Positions 1 through 7,249 of a DNA stretch of 60,619 bases are shown one piece after another. The DNA is from Parcubacteria bacterium C7867-006 (GTDB taxonomy: Bacteria > Patescibacteriota > Minisyncoccia > Phycocordibacterales > DATDWN01): positions 87,160 through 147,778 of the forward strand of contig LFCP01000001.1 of assembly GCA_001189155.1 (NCBI GenBank), read 5' to 3'. The translations under genes and the position numbers were made by a program. Under the pieces are notes generated by a model. The model saw only the letters and a program-made list of their open reading frames with translations, made no database searches and had not been told where the DNA came from. The stretch's first letter is position 1. The number at the start of each line of letters is the position of its first letter.

Positions 1-450
1 CATCAAGGATTAATAACTGACAGTGCTATTACTGTTCCTGTAGGCAATGTTGTTGAAGAAGATAGAAAGTTAATTGAACATTGTAAAGAAGCTCTTTATT
101 TGGGAATAAAAGCAGCAAGAGGAGGTGCTCACATAGGAGATATCGGCGAAGCTATAGGTTCTTTTGCTAGAGGTTTGGGTTACGGCTTATCAGAAGGCTT
201 AGCCGGACACGGTGTTGGTTATAAAGTTCATGAAGATCCGTTTGTTCCAAATGAGGGAAAGAGAGGAACTGGTGAACTTCTACGGCCGGGAATGGTTATT
301 GCTATAGAACCTATGCTGACTTTGGGCACCGATAAAATAGTCTTAGCTAAAGACGGTTATACATATAAAACTGCTGATGGTAAAAACTCTGCCCATTTTG
401 AACACACAATAGCGATTACAGATGGTGATCCAATAATATTAACAAAATAA
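1..450 (+). CDS. map: Methionine aminopeptidase, C-terminal part
   Basis: Type I methionine aminopeptidase removes the initiator Met from new proteins in the cytoplasm using two metal ions. The frame is open from base 1 and its start lies outside the window. The visible part begins with HQGLITDSAITVPVG, followed by the family's GHGVG segment (about residues 65-70) with the metal-site region, the EPM motif near the middle and a FEHT segment near the end. These carry conserved metal-binding positions of the pita-bread fold. It ends with TAA 11 bases before ndk on the same strand, so the two are probably co-transcribed. Nothing looks broken; it is only cut by the window edge. Confidence 0.93.
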   Translation, partial: HQGLITDSAITVPVGNVVEEDRKLIEHCKEALYLGIKAARGGAHIGDIGEAIGSFARGLGYGLSEGLAGHGVGYKVHEDPFVPNEGKRGTGELLRPGMVIAIEPMLTLGTDKIVLAKDGYTYKTADGKNSAHFEHTIAITDGDPIILTK

Positions 451-461
451 TAAATATTTAT

Positions 462-1064
462 ATGCACCCTAAAGAAGAAAGAACACTTATCGTCATAAAA
501 CCAGATGGAGTTCAGAGAACTTTAATAGGGGAGATTATAAAGAGATATGAAAGAGTGGGACTAAAATTGGTTGCTATAAAAATGTTGGTTCCAACTGATG
601 AGCATATTGAAAAACACTATACTCTTGATCCTGACTGGAGACGAGTAACTGGAGAAAAAACTATTGCTAGTTATATTAAAAAAGGTGAAACTCCGTGGAC
701 CACAGATCCACTTGAGGTAACTAATGTAGTTTTAAAAAACCTGAAAACTTTTATGACCTCCGGTCCTGTGATAGCTATGATTTGGGAAGGTGCTCATGCT
801 GTTGAGATAGGTAGAAAGATTACTGGTGGTACAGAACCAAGGTCTTCTGATGTTGGAACTATCAGAGGAGATTTTGTTTTAGATTCTTATATGATGTCTG
901 ACGGTGATAAAAGAGCTGTTAGGAATCTTGTTCATGCCTCCGGTTCTCCAAAAGAAGCTGAAATGGAAATAGCTCATTGGTTTAATAAAGATGAAATTGT
1001 CGAGTATAGACTTATTCAAGAACAAATCCTATATGATGTTAATTTAGACGGTATTTTAGAATAA
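462..1064 (+). CDS. ndk: Nucleoside diphosphate kinase with internal insertion
   Basis: It transfers the gamma phosphate from ATP to nucleoside diphosphates through a phosphohistidine. The N-terminus (TLIVIKPDGVQR) and the FMTSGP and GTIRGDF blocks are typical, and the catalytic His is H158 in RNLVHASGS. At 200 residues it is longer than the usual 140-150. About 30 extra residues sit between the KHYTLD block (about residue 55) and FMTSGP (about residue 97), and there is a short C-terminal extension. The usual HASDS is HASGS here. Similar long forms are expected in some archaea and CPR bacteria (family knowledge, not checked). It follows map by 11 bases. Confidence 0.93.
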   Translation: MHPKEERTLIVIKPDGVQRTLIGEIIKRYERVGLKLVAIKMLVPTDEHIEKHYTLDPDWRRVTGEKTIASYIKKGETPWTTDPLEVTNVVLKNLKTFMTSGPVIAMIWEGAHAVEIGRKITGGTEPRSSDVGTIRGDFVLDSYMMSDGDKRAVRNLVHASGSPKEAEMEIAHWFNKDEIVEYRLIQEQILYDVNLDGILE

Positions 1065-1163
1065 TAAGGCAATTTTAAGGATTATCGGTTTCAGTTTAAA
1101 ACTCCAACCCAATTTTAGATTCTTGCAAGTTCCACCTAAATAATTCAGAGTTATAATGATTTC

Positions 1164-1313
1164 AGGGTCACTCATGATATTTTCCTCCTAAATAATATTC
1201 AGGGAGCCTTATATCTTTGTGCCACGATGAGCCTAATTTATTTTTTGGTTCTGACGAGCCCATATGCGGGCACCCACCTACTTTTTCAGTAGGGAAATAT
1301 CGTCTGTGATCCT
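1164..1313 (+). ncRNA. ssrS: 6S RNA
   Basis: 6S RNA mimics an open promoter and sequesters housekeeping RNA polymerase. The 308-nt gap after ndk folds as 6S should. The closing stem pairs 1164-1171 with 1306-1313 (8 bp) and 1175-1182 with 1295-1302 (8 bp), separated by a 3x3 internal loop. Between them are a GAGCC...GTGCCAC...GAGCC segment resembling the 5' side of known 6S, a GCGGGCACCCACC stretch as in proteobacterial 6S, and a 3'-side hairpin CCTACT/AGTAGG (1277-1293) at the position of the E. coli CCTTGAACC hairpin. An intrinsic terminator follows directly. No ORF fits the gap. Identification is by structure and remembered motifs. Confidence 0.8.
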
Positions 1314-1314
1314 A

Positions 1315-1350
1315 CTAAAATCCCAAATCTAGGTTTGGGATTTTAGTTTG
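1315..1350 (+). terminator. Intrinsic terminator after 6S RNA
   Basis: A perfect 13-bp stem (1315-1327 with 1334-1346) has a 6-nt loop and is followed by TTTG. It ends the 6S transcript and separates it from the membrane-protein gene that begins at 1373. Confidence 0.8.
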
Positions 1351-1372
1351 TATGAAAATAAGTTAGAATAAT

Positions 1373-1768
1373 ATGATGATAGAAAAAAGATTATTCAAGA
1401 GAATGTTTGTGTTGTTGATTGTTGTTGCCGTTCTGTCTGTTATCGATAGGAATCTTTATTTGACTTGGAATTTTTGGTGGTTTGATAAAATGATGCATTT
1501 TATAGCTGGAATTTCAGTTGGTATGGCCGTTATTCTAACAATGATGTATTTTCAAAAATTTTTAGATAATAAATTAAAAATGTTATTTTTTTCTATTATT
1601 GGAGTTCTTATAGTCGGTCTTTTGTGGGAGTTATTTGAGCTTTATTTTGGAATTACTTTTCTATCAGATGGATTAGCATATTACAAAGACACAATAACCG
1701 ATTTATCTATGGATACAATAGGTGGAATTCTTGGAACAATTTATTCATATAGATTTATTAAAAAATAG
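1373..1768 (+). CDS. Four-helix membrane protein, DUF2238/YjdF-like
   Basis: A 131-residue integral membrane protein with about four hydrophobic segments (near residues 9-25, 39-60, 70-88 and 113-128). It has the pattern D-x-MMHF...G, then LLWELFEL, then DTITDLSMDTIGG. This order of buried HF, WE..E and D...D...G residues is that of DUF2238 (YjdF) proteins, whose function is unknown. The stop codon touches the ATG of the next gene (1769), so the two are translationally coupled. Expression is probably from the gap after the 6S terminator. The family call is by motif only. Confidence 0.7.
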   Translation: MMIEKRLFKRMFVLLIVVAVLSVIDRNLYLTWNFWWFDKMMHFIAGISVGMAVILTMMYFQKFLDNKLKMLFFSIIGVLIVGLLWELFELYFGITFLSDGLAYYKDTITDLSMDTIGGILGTIYSYRFIKK

Positions 1769-3142
1769 ATGGATGAGTTACAGATAACATTTTGGGGAGG
1801 GGTCGGTACTGTTACAGGTGCCAATTTTCTTTTGGAGTCTTCAAAGACAAAAATATTAGTTGATTGTGGGTTACTGCAGGGGACAACCGAAGCATATGAA
1901 GAAAATAAAAAATCTTTTCCTTATGATGTGAAATCAGTCGGCTATTTGTTTGTTACTCATGCACATATGGATCACATAGGTAGGGTTTGTAAGCTGGTAA
2001 AGGAGGGTTTTGTTGGTGTTATATACTCGACTCCTGAAACAAAAGAGCTGGCTAGTGTGATGCTTATCGATGCTCTGAAAGTTATGGATATGAATTCTAA
2101 AAATGGGGAAGAAGAGAGTGTAGAGGTCCCACTTTACAGTATAGATGATTACAAAAAAACTTTTGAATTATGGAAGACTGTCTCTTATCACACAGAAACA
2201 AAGATAGGGGATGATTTTTCTGTGTATTTAAAAGATGCTGGTCACATACTAGGCTCATCAATGTATGAATTTAAGTATAAAGGTAAGAAAATTGTTTTTA
2301 CCGGAGATTCAGGGAATTCTCCTGCTCCATTATTAAAAGATACTGAAGTTATAAATGATGCAGATTATATGGTTGTTGATAGTGTTTATGGTGATAGAAA
2401 TCATGAGTCGAAGGAAGAAAGAGATCAGAGATTTAGACAGATTGTTACAGAAACAATTAAAAATAATGGAGCTCTGGTCATCCCCGCTTTTTCTCTTGAG
2501 AGAACTCAGGTTGTTTTGTATGAATTAAATAATCTTATTGAAGACAAAAAAATACCATCAGTTCCAGTTTTTCTAGATTCTCCATTAGGTCAAAAAGTTA
2601 CAGATATATATTCTAGATTTACAAAAGATTTTAATGCTGAGGTAGAGGGGGAGATTAGAGGAGGAGACAATATTTTTAAGTTTCCCAAACTAGTTATTAC
2701 TCATGGTTCTCGTGATTCACAAGAAATAAAAAATACTCCAAATCCAAAAATAATAATAGCAGGTTCCGGTATGTCAGCTGGTGGTAGGGTACAGTGGCAC
2801 GAAGCAGAGTTTCTTCCAGATCCTCAAAGTACCATATTGCTTATGGGTTATCAGGCTATTGGAACATTGGGCAGAGAAATACAAAACAAACCAAAAGAAG
2901 TGGAAATAAAGGGTCAGACAGTGTCAATAAAAGCTAGAATAGAAATGATTTCAGGATATTCATCTCACAAAGATTCTGATGGAATAGTGGCTATGGTAGA
3001 AAATACAGCAAAAACTCTTAAAAAAGTTTTTGTGGTGATGGGTGAACCAAAGTCTTCAACATTCCTTGCGCAAAGACTTCGTGATGAATTGGACGTGGAT
3101 GCAATATATCCAGAACGAGGGAGGGCTTATAATCTGGGATAA
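1769..3142 (+). CDS. Metallo-beta-lactamase fold beta-CASP ribonuclease
   Basis: A predicted RNA-processing nuclease of the CPSF/YSH1-like (RNA specificity domain) group. The N-terminal metallo-beta-lactamase fold has the HAHMDHIG zinc motif near residue 65, the second-metal His in AGHILGS (near 158) and the Asp in FTGDSG (near 178). The beta-CASP domain follows (about 240-360), with SAGGRVQWH. The RMMBL-type C-terminus has ISGYSSHKDSDG with its conserved His. Its 457 residues are normal for the family. It starts at the base after the preceding stop and ends at a strong bidirectional terminator. The RNA substrate cannot be told from sequence. Confidence 0.88.
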   Translation: MDELQITFWGGVGTVTGANFLLESSKTKILVDCGLLQGTTEAYEENKKSFPYDVKSVGYLFVTHAHMDHIGRVCKLVKEGFVGVIYSTPETKELASVMLIDALKVMDMNSKNGEEESVEVPLYSIDDYKKTFELWKTVSYHTETKIGDDFSVYLKDAGHILGSSMYEFKYKGKKIVFTGDSGNSPAPLLKDTEVINDADYMVVDSVYGDRNHESKEERDQRFRQIVTETIKNNGALVIPAFSLERTQVVLYELNNLIEDKKIPSVPVFLDSPLGQKVTDIYSRFTKDFNAEVEGEIRGGDNIFKFPKLVITHGSRDSQEIKNTPNPKIIIAGSGMSAGGRVQWHEAEFLPDPQSTILLMGYQAIGTLGREIQNKPKEVEIKGQTVSIKARIEMISGYSSHKDSDGIVAMVENTAKTLKKVFVVMGEPKSSTFLAQRLRDELDVDAIYPERGRAYNLG

Positions 3143-3176
3143 AACATAAAACCGCCATATGGCGGTTTTATGTTTT
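3141..3176. terminator. Bidirectional terminator between beta-CASP gene and rplT
   Basis: A perfect 18+18 inverted repeat lies between convergent genes. It is A-rich on one flank and T-rich on the other, so it can end transcripts from both sides. It overlaps the last bases of both coding regions. Confidence 0.85.
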
Positions 3177-3519
3177 ATTTTGCTAAGGCTACTACTTTTT
3201 TGAATGTTTCAGGGCTCTCAGTCGCTAGTGTTGCAAGAATCTTTCTGTCTAATAGGATTCCTTTCTTCTTTAGTCCTCCCATAACTTTACTGTATGAAGT
3301 CCCCATTTCCTTTAGAGCGTATGAGATTTTTACGTTCCACATATTTCGAGCATCACCCTTTTTATCTTTTCGATGAGCGAATGCAGAAGCACCTGCGTGG
3401 AAGATAGCTTCCTGTGCCTGACGCTCCTTTGTTGATCTGCCATTTCTAAAACCTTTTACTCGTCTTAGAATATTTCGTCTTGATTTTAGGGCGTTAACTC
3501 CTTTCTTTACTCTTGTCAT
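3175..3519 (-). CDS. rplT: Ribosomal protein L20
   Basis: L20 is an early-assembly 23S rRNA-binding protein of the large subunit. The 114-residue product has the conserved basic N-terminus (RRNILRRVKGFRNGRS), then AFAHRKDKKGDARNMWNVKI and a C-terminal part ending in AK. The length is typical. It is the last gene of infC-rpmI-rplT, 19 bases after rpmI. In other bacteria L20 represses this operon by binding its mRNA; no such site was identified here. Confidence 0.97.
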   Translation of the reverse strand: MTRVKKGVNALKSRRNILRRVKGFRNGRSTKERQAQEAIFHAGASAFAHRKDKKGDARNMWNVKISYALKEMGTSYSKVMGGLKKKGILLDRKILATLATESPETFKKVVALAK

Positions 3520-3538
3520 GGTAGTTTATTAAAATTAA

Positions 3539-3721
3539 TTATAGGAAACGAGCCTTATCTTTGTTGCTGATATTGAAAACAACATCTCTGTTTGAGGCAA
3601 GCTGAGCTCTTCGAGACTCCTTTGCTCTAAAATGATTTCGGCCAGCTCCACGAGCTTTTATCTTGCCATTTTTACTGACTTTTAGTCTCTTTGTGAAGCT
3701 CTTGTTTGTTTTTGTTGTCAT
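3539..3721 (-). CDS. rpmI: Ribosomal protein L35
   Basis: A small basic large-subunit protein of 60 residues with the family pattern KTNKSFTKRLKVSKNGKIK, then RAGRNHF-like and AKESRRAQL segments and a C-terminus ending in KARFL. It sits between infC and rplT in the conserved order, with 4 bases to infC. Confidence 0.96.
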   Translation of the reverse strand: MTTKTNKSFTKRLKVSKNGKIKARGAGRNHFRAKESRRAQLASNRDVVFNISNKDKARFL

Positions 3722-3725
3722 ATTT

Positions 3726-4232
3726 TTAAGCTTTTTCTATTATTACACTCAGTCCTTTTGGAGACTTTTTGGCAGGGTCGGCGATTTTGTATTCCTCTGT
3801 TATGAGTTTTAAAACTCTAGCCATCCTTTCCTCTAGAAACTTCATATCCATATACTTAGTTCTACCGGGTAGAAATAGGTCTATTTTTATTCGATTTCCT
3901 TCTTTTAGCCACTCTGAAGCCTTTTTAGCTTTGAGTTCAAGATCGTGCTCTCCGGTACCCACTTTTACCTGTATATTCTTTATTTCTACAGTGTGAGCTT
4001 TGGCTTTTGCCACCTTTAGCTTCTTGTTTTCAGCATACTGAAATTTACCATAATCCATGATTTTTGCAACTGGAGGGACGGCTTTTGGTGAAATCTCAAT
4101 AAGGTCTAGTCCTGCTTCTCGAGCCTTGTCCAAAGCTTCTTTAAAGGAGATTACCCCTAAATTTTCTCCATCTTCCATAATTACACGGAGTTCTGGGGCT
4201 GTTATTTGGTTATTTATCCTTACGTGTGAAAT
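3726..4232 (-). CDS. infC: Translation initiation factor IF-3, probable AUU start
   Basis: IF-3 binds the 30S subunit and checks start codons. The conserved body (LGVISFKEALDKA, IMDYGKFQYAENKK, the basic linker, then KIDLFLPGRTKYMDMKF) is present. The only in-frame ATG (4178) would remove the conserved start RINNQITAPELRV. That segment is encoded upstream without any ATG, GTG or TTG, down to an in-frame TAA at 4248-4250. The best start is an ATT at 4230-4232, giving 168 residues; another ATT lies at 4245-4247. AUU is the known start of infC in E. coli and many bacteria, where IF-3 represses its own synthesis. The gene identity is certain, the exact start inferred. Confidence 0.92.
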   Translation of the reverse strand: MSHVRINNQITAPELRVIMEDGENLGVISFKEALDKAREAGLDLIEISPKAVPPVAKIMDYGKFQYAENKKLKVAKAKAHTVEIKNIQVKVGTGEHDLELKAKKASEWLKEGNRIKIDLFLPGRTKYMDMKFLEERMARVLKLITEEYKIADPAKKSPKGLSVIIEKA

Positions 4233-4265
4233 ATTGAGTAAGTTAATTTATAATTAGGCCCATAA

Positions 4266-4293
4266 AATATAGCATATTTATGGGTTTTTGCAA
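4266..4293 (-). promoter_or_regulatory. Promoter of infC-rpmI-rplT
   Basis: On the minus strand a TTGCAA -35 (4293-4288) and a TATATT -10 (4271-4266) are separated by 16 bases. The predicted start leaves a leader of roughly 25-30 nt before the ATT start of infC. The spacer and -10 also form an inverted repeat (CCCATAAAT...ATTTATGGG-like), which on the plus strand is followed by TTTTT and may act as a terminator. Confidence 0.55.
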
Positions 4294-4301
4294 GGTTTTT
4301 G

Positions 4302-4940
4302 CTACTGGATTTGTACAGTTTTTACTATTGATTTAAATATCTCCTCTGCCATTTGTCTATTTATAACTCCAGGAACCGCTAGAGCACGTTCCATATTTTC
4401 TATGTCTATTGCTCCGGAGAAGATGGTGATAAAGTCATTAATTATTACCAATGTTTTATTATCTGATACTGATAGGTAGTATATTACATGACCACATCCT
4501 TCTGCCCCCTCAAATATGCTGTAGCCTTTTAAATTTCCAAAATTCACTTCTTCTATAAAACCAGGAGAGGGAACAATTGTATTATTTACAAAATTTTCTT
4601 CAGGTATGTATGGACTTTCTGTTTTCATGGAGTCCACCAAGTTTTTTGAAACTAAGTGCATCGTTACATTAAAGTCAGTTAGAGTATTTATTGTTGTTGT
4701 AGCTTCTCCCTTGAAATCGCAGAAGTCGTGATGAGTAAAAGGAACTTCGTGATGAATATTTATGGAAGCATTATTTCCTTTTGTGGTTAGAATCTTCGGG
4801 TATTTAAAAGATATTCCTAAATTAGTATTTCTGTAACTGGAAATATTTGGATCAACAGGAACTGTATTATTTTTTTTATAATACCAGTAACCACTCATCA
4901 CAAGTAAAAGTATTAGAATTAGTACAATTATTTTTTTCAT
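4302..4940 (-). CDS. Membrane-anchored exported protein, unknown
   Basis: I do not recognise the family. The likely start is the ATG at 4940, giving 212 residues that begin MKKIIVLILILLLVMSGYWYY, a single N-terminal membrane anchor. An ATG 54 bases upstream would add a polar tail before the anchor and looks less likely. The outer part contains YRNTNLGISFKYP, a pattern common to PsbP-like exported proteins of this group, and two Cys in short contexts. The gene at 17059 has the same layout (anchor, then YGFVFSLP). It stands alone between the infC promoter and a divergent gene at 5047. Confidence 0.6.
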   Translation of the reverse strand: MKKIIVLILILLLVMSGYWYYKKNNTVPVDPNISSYRNTNLGISFKYPKILTTKGNNASINIHHEVPFTHHDFCDFKGEATTTINTLTDFNVTMHLVSKNLVDSMKTESPYIPEENFVNNTIVPSPGFIEEVNFGNLKGYSIFEGAEGCGHVIYYLSVSDNKTLVIINDFITIFSGAIDIENMERALAVPGVINRQMAEEIFKSIVKTVQIQ

Positions 4941-5046
4941 ATCTATTTTGAAACTAAGTATATCACAATGATAAAACATTGTTTTTGTATTCACGCAAGT
5001 ATATAATTATTAAATCAGTAACGACTATTATTAATTAATTTTTTAT

Positions 5047-5610
5047 ATGAATAAAAATATATTGTGGGTTACATTAGCCGTCGTCGTAGTGGTTTTAATC
5101 GTTTGGATGGCCAGTTTATCTGGAGAAAAAGATGTGATTAACATTGAAACACCTGATGTTACAGATCAGTCTACTAACACTACAGGGGTAAAAACTACAA
5201 CAGGTTCAAAGTCAGTTAGCACAATAAAAACTCAAACATTTACAAACATTTTACCAAAAGTTGGGAATTATCAGTGTGATTACGAAGCTGTAACTCCAAC
5301 AACACGAACAACAAACACTATTTATCTTTCTGATGGAAAGATGAGGGGAGAGTTTAGAACAACTACAGCCAATGGTTCAATTGCAAATATTATGGTTTAT
5401 GATGGAACATATCTTTATACATGGGTAGAGGGGCAGAGTGTTGGAACAGCTTCTCAACCAAAGTCTTTGTCTGATTTTCCATCTATTATTCCGAAAGATT
5501 TGGTTGCATCACAAAGTCTTGGTTCTGGTCTAAACAATGCAAGTTGGAGTTGTCATCCTTGGTCAAAGGTTTCAAGTATGTTACAGAAACCATCTTATCT
5601 AAAAATTTAG
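5047..5610 (+). CDS. Membrane-anchored exported protein, unknown
   Basis: A 187-residue protein with one N-terminal membrane helix (about residues 5-23), a Thr/Ser-rich linker (35-70) and an outer domain with regularly spaced aromatic residues and two Cys (near 77 and 168). The pattern YQCDYEA...NTIYLSDGKMRGEFR suggests a beta-rich lipid- or ligand-binding fold, but no family is recognised. It is 9 bases ahead of a DUF975-like membrane protein and probably shares its transcript. Confidence 0.65.
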   Translation: MNKNILWVTLAVVVVVLIVWMASLSGEKDVINIETPDVTDQSTNTTGVKTTTGSKSVSTIKTQTFTNILPKVGNYQCDYEAVTPTTRTTNTIYLSDGKMRGEFRTTTANGSIANIMVYDGTYLYTWVEGQSVGTASQPKSLSDFPSIIPKDLVASQSLGSGLNNASWSCHPWSKVSSMLQKPSYLKI

Positions 5611-5619
5611 TCTAAATAT

Positions 5620-6219
5620 ATGAAAACAGAAAATTCTGTATTGATGAGTCAAGCTAGAGAATCGTTAAAAGGCAAGTGGGGAATAGCAATAGGAGGCTTT
5701 GTTATTTATGTTGTTTTTACTATAGCTTTACAAGAAATACCTAAAGTCGGCTCACTTTTAGGTTTTCTAGTATCAGGTTCTCTCGCGCTCGGTATAAGTA
5801 TGTTTTCTTTGACTATCTCTAGAAATCAAGAGATAAAGTTAAAGAAAATATTTGAGGGTTTTAATGAGTTCGGGAATGCACTGGGTGCACGGTTCTTCAT
5901 TACGTTATTTACTATTCTTTGGTCACTTCTTCTTATAATTCCAGGTATTATAGCGGCTCTATCTTATTCAATGACATATTTTATTATGGCCGATGATAGT
6001 TCAATAGGTCCATTGGACGCTATTAGAAAGAGTAAGCAAATGATGAGTGGATATAAGTGGAAATTATTTACTCTATATTTAAGATTTTTAGGTTGGGCTA
6101 TTTTGTGCATTCTTACTTTCGGTATAGGTTTTTTGTGGTTAACACCTTATATGGGAGTAACTGGTGCAAAGTTTTATGATGATTTAAGAAATAATTCCGC
6201 ACCGGCAGTTGTATCATAG
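5620..6219 (+). CDS. DUF975-like integral membrane protein
   Basis: A 199-residue membrane protein with four to five hydrophobic segments (near 22-40, 45-65, 92-120 and 148-175). The opening LMSQARESLKGKWGIAI, the central LIIPGIIAALSYSMTYFIMADD and the AIRKSKQMMSGYKWKLF stretch match the DUF975/glycerophosphoryl-diesterase membrane-domain group, whose function is not established. It ends at a strong bidirectional terminator opposite ssrA. Confidence 0.75.
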   Translation: MKTENSVLMSQARESLKGKWGIAIGGFVIYVVFTIALQEIPKVGSLLGFLVSGSLALGISMFSLTISRNQEIKLKKIFEGFNEFGNALGARFFITLFTILWSLLLIIPGIIAALSYSMTYFIMADDSSIGPLDAIRKSKQMMSGYKWKLFTLYLRFLGWAILCILTFGIGFLWLTPYMGVTGAKFYDDLRNNSAPAVVS

Positions 6220-6230
6220 TGAGACAGTAC

Positions 6231-6269
6231 ATAAGACAAAAGCACCCTTAATGGGTGCTTTTGTCTTAT
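6231..6269. terminator. Bidirectional terminator between DUF975-like gene and ssrA
   Basis: Perfect 17-bp stem (6231-6247 with 6253-6269), 5-nt loop, T-run on each strand. It terminates the membrane-protein gene on the plus strand and tmRNA on the minus strand. Confidence 0.88.
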
Positions 6270-6272
6270 TTG

Positions 6273-6669
6273 TGGAGAAGGGAGGAATCGAACCCCCGTG
6301 CAAATAAGTTTTGGCAATGTTTCTACATGACGTAGTTAGTTTAATTTTCTCAAATACAATTCTTTAAACCAACAAAATAAATTGTATTCCAGTTTTCTTT
6401 ATGTCAGAGCCGTCTCGAAACTAAAACGTTCTCAAGTCCGATGATATATCAACTATCTCCTGTAACAGACTTCGAGGAATAGCCGCCGCAATGGTTAGTT
6501 CTTAAAAGAATTAAGCAAAAGCGAGAGCGAATCCATTCCCCATAAATGGAGAAGGGATTGCTTTTGCAAAGGTGTTTTTAGCATCTATGCTTTGAAGCAG
6601 TTTTAAAAGTTACTTCAGCTTTGTCATGCACATTGTCAAAGGACTTACTTGTCTATGCCTGTCATCCCC
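6273..6669 (-). ncRNA. ssrA: Transfer-messenger RNA
   Basis: tmRNA rescues stalled ribosomes with SmpB. Read on the minus strand it opens GGGGATGACAGGCATAGACA and ends with a tRNA-like T-arm (GGGGG TTCGATT CCTCC) and acceptor CTTCTCC plus A; CCA is not encoded. The acceptor pairs 6 of 7 positions. The tag reading frame is 6582-6511: it starts at GCT, begins AKNTFAKAIP, ends GFALAFA and stops at TAA. At 23 residues it is longer than common tags and ends in ALAFA rather than ALAA. Pseudoknot-rich sequence fills the rest. It lies directly downstream of smpB on the same strand. Confidence 0.95.
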
Positions 6670-6712
6670 ATTCTATATTTTATTTTTATACAATACAGTA
6701 GGGAAGGGCAGG

Positions 6713-7156
6713 TTAACGATCAGATATTTCTCTTTTTATCTGTCTTAAAGAGTCTTCCTTTTTCAGAGTCTCTCTTTTATCAAATTTCTTTTTACCTTTA
6801 CCTACGCCTATATCTATCTTTAAAACTCTACCTTTATTATACACTGAAATAGGTACTATTGTCAACCCTTTTGTTTTTTCTATATTTCCAAGTTCTATTA
6901 TCTCTTTTTTGGTTAACAAGAGTTTGCGGGTTCTTCGAGGGCCGTAGTCTTTTGGTGCATTTTTTTCTTGGAATGGGGGTATAAAAGAGTTTATTAAAAA
7001 CGCTTCACTGCCTCTTATTGTAACGTATGAGCCATCAAGAGAGCCTTGGCCTTTTCGTAGTGATTTAACCTCAAAGCCAAAAAGCTCTATACCTGCAGTA
7101 TATTTATCTTTTATTTCATCATTAAAGTTGGCTTTTTTGTTCACTATTAAAGACAT
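6713..7156 (-). CDS. smpB: SsrA-binding protein SmpB
   Basis: SmpB binds the tRNA-like part of tmRNA and guides it into stalled ribosomes. The 147-residue product has the OB-fold motifs KYTAGIELFGFEVKSLR, GSLDGSYVTIRG and the C-terminal basic tail KGKKKFDKRETLKK. The length is typical. The gene is 43 bases upstream of ssrA, an economical pairing. Bases 6941-6991, roughly codons 55-72, recur as an exact inverted copy just upstream of ftsH (7199-7249). Confidence 0.97.
   Translation of the reverse strand: MSLIVNKKANFNDEIKDKYTAGIELFGFEVKSLRKGQGSLDGSYVTIRGSEAFLINSFIPPFQEKNAPKDYGPRRTRKLLLTKKEIIELGNIEKTKGLTIVPISVYNKGRVLKIDIGVGKGKKKFDKRETLKKEDSLRQIKREISDR
6941..6999 (-). repeat. Inverted repeat, copy inside smpB
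   Basis: The source copy of a repeat that recurs in opposite orientation at 7192-7249. 51 bases match exactly, and a further 7 match across a one-base indel. Here it is ordinary smpB coding sequence. Confidence 0.9.
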
Positions 7157-7191
7157 CTTGTGGCTAACTATATCATATTTTTAGCTTTTAT

Positions 7192-7249
7192 TTTAATAAA
7201 CTCTTTTATACCCCCATTCCAAGAAAAAAATGCACCAAAAGACTACGGC
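7192..7249 (+). repeat. Inverted repeat, copy at the 5' end of ftsH
   Basis: The second copy of the smpB segment, placed where the ftsH start region should be. The junction to native ftsH sequence falls at about 7250. It could be a template-switch duplication in the cell or an amplification/assembly chimera. Confidence 0.9.
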
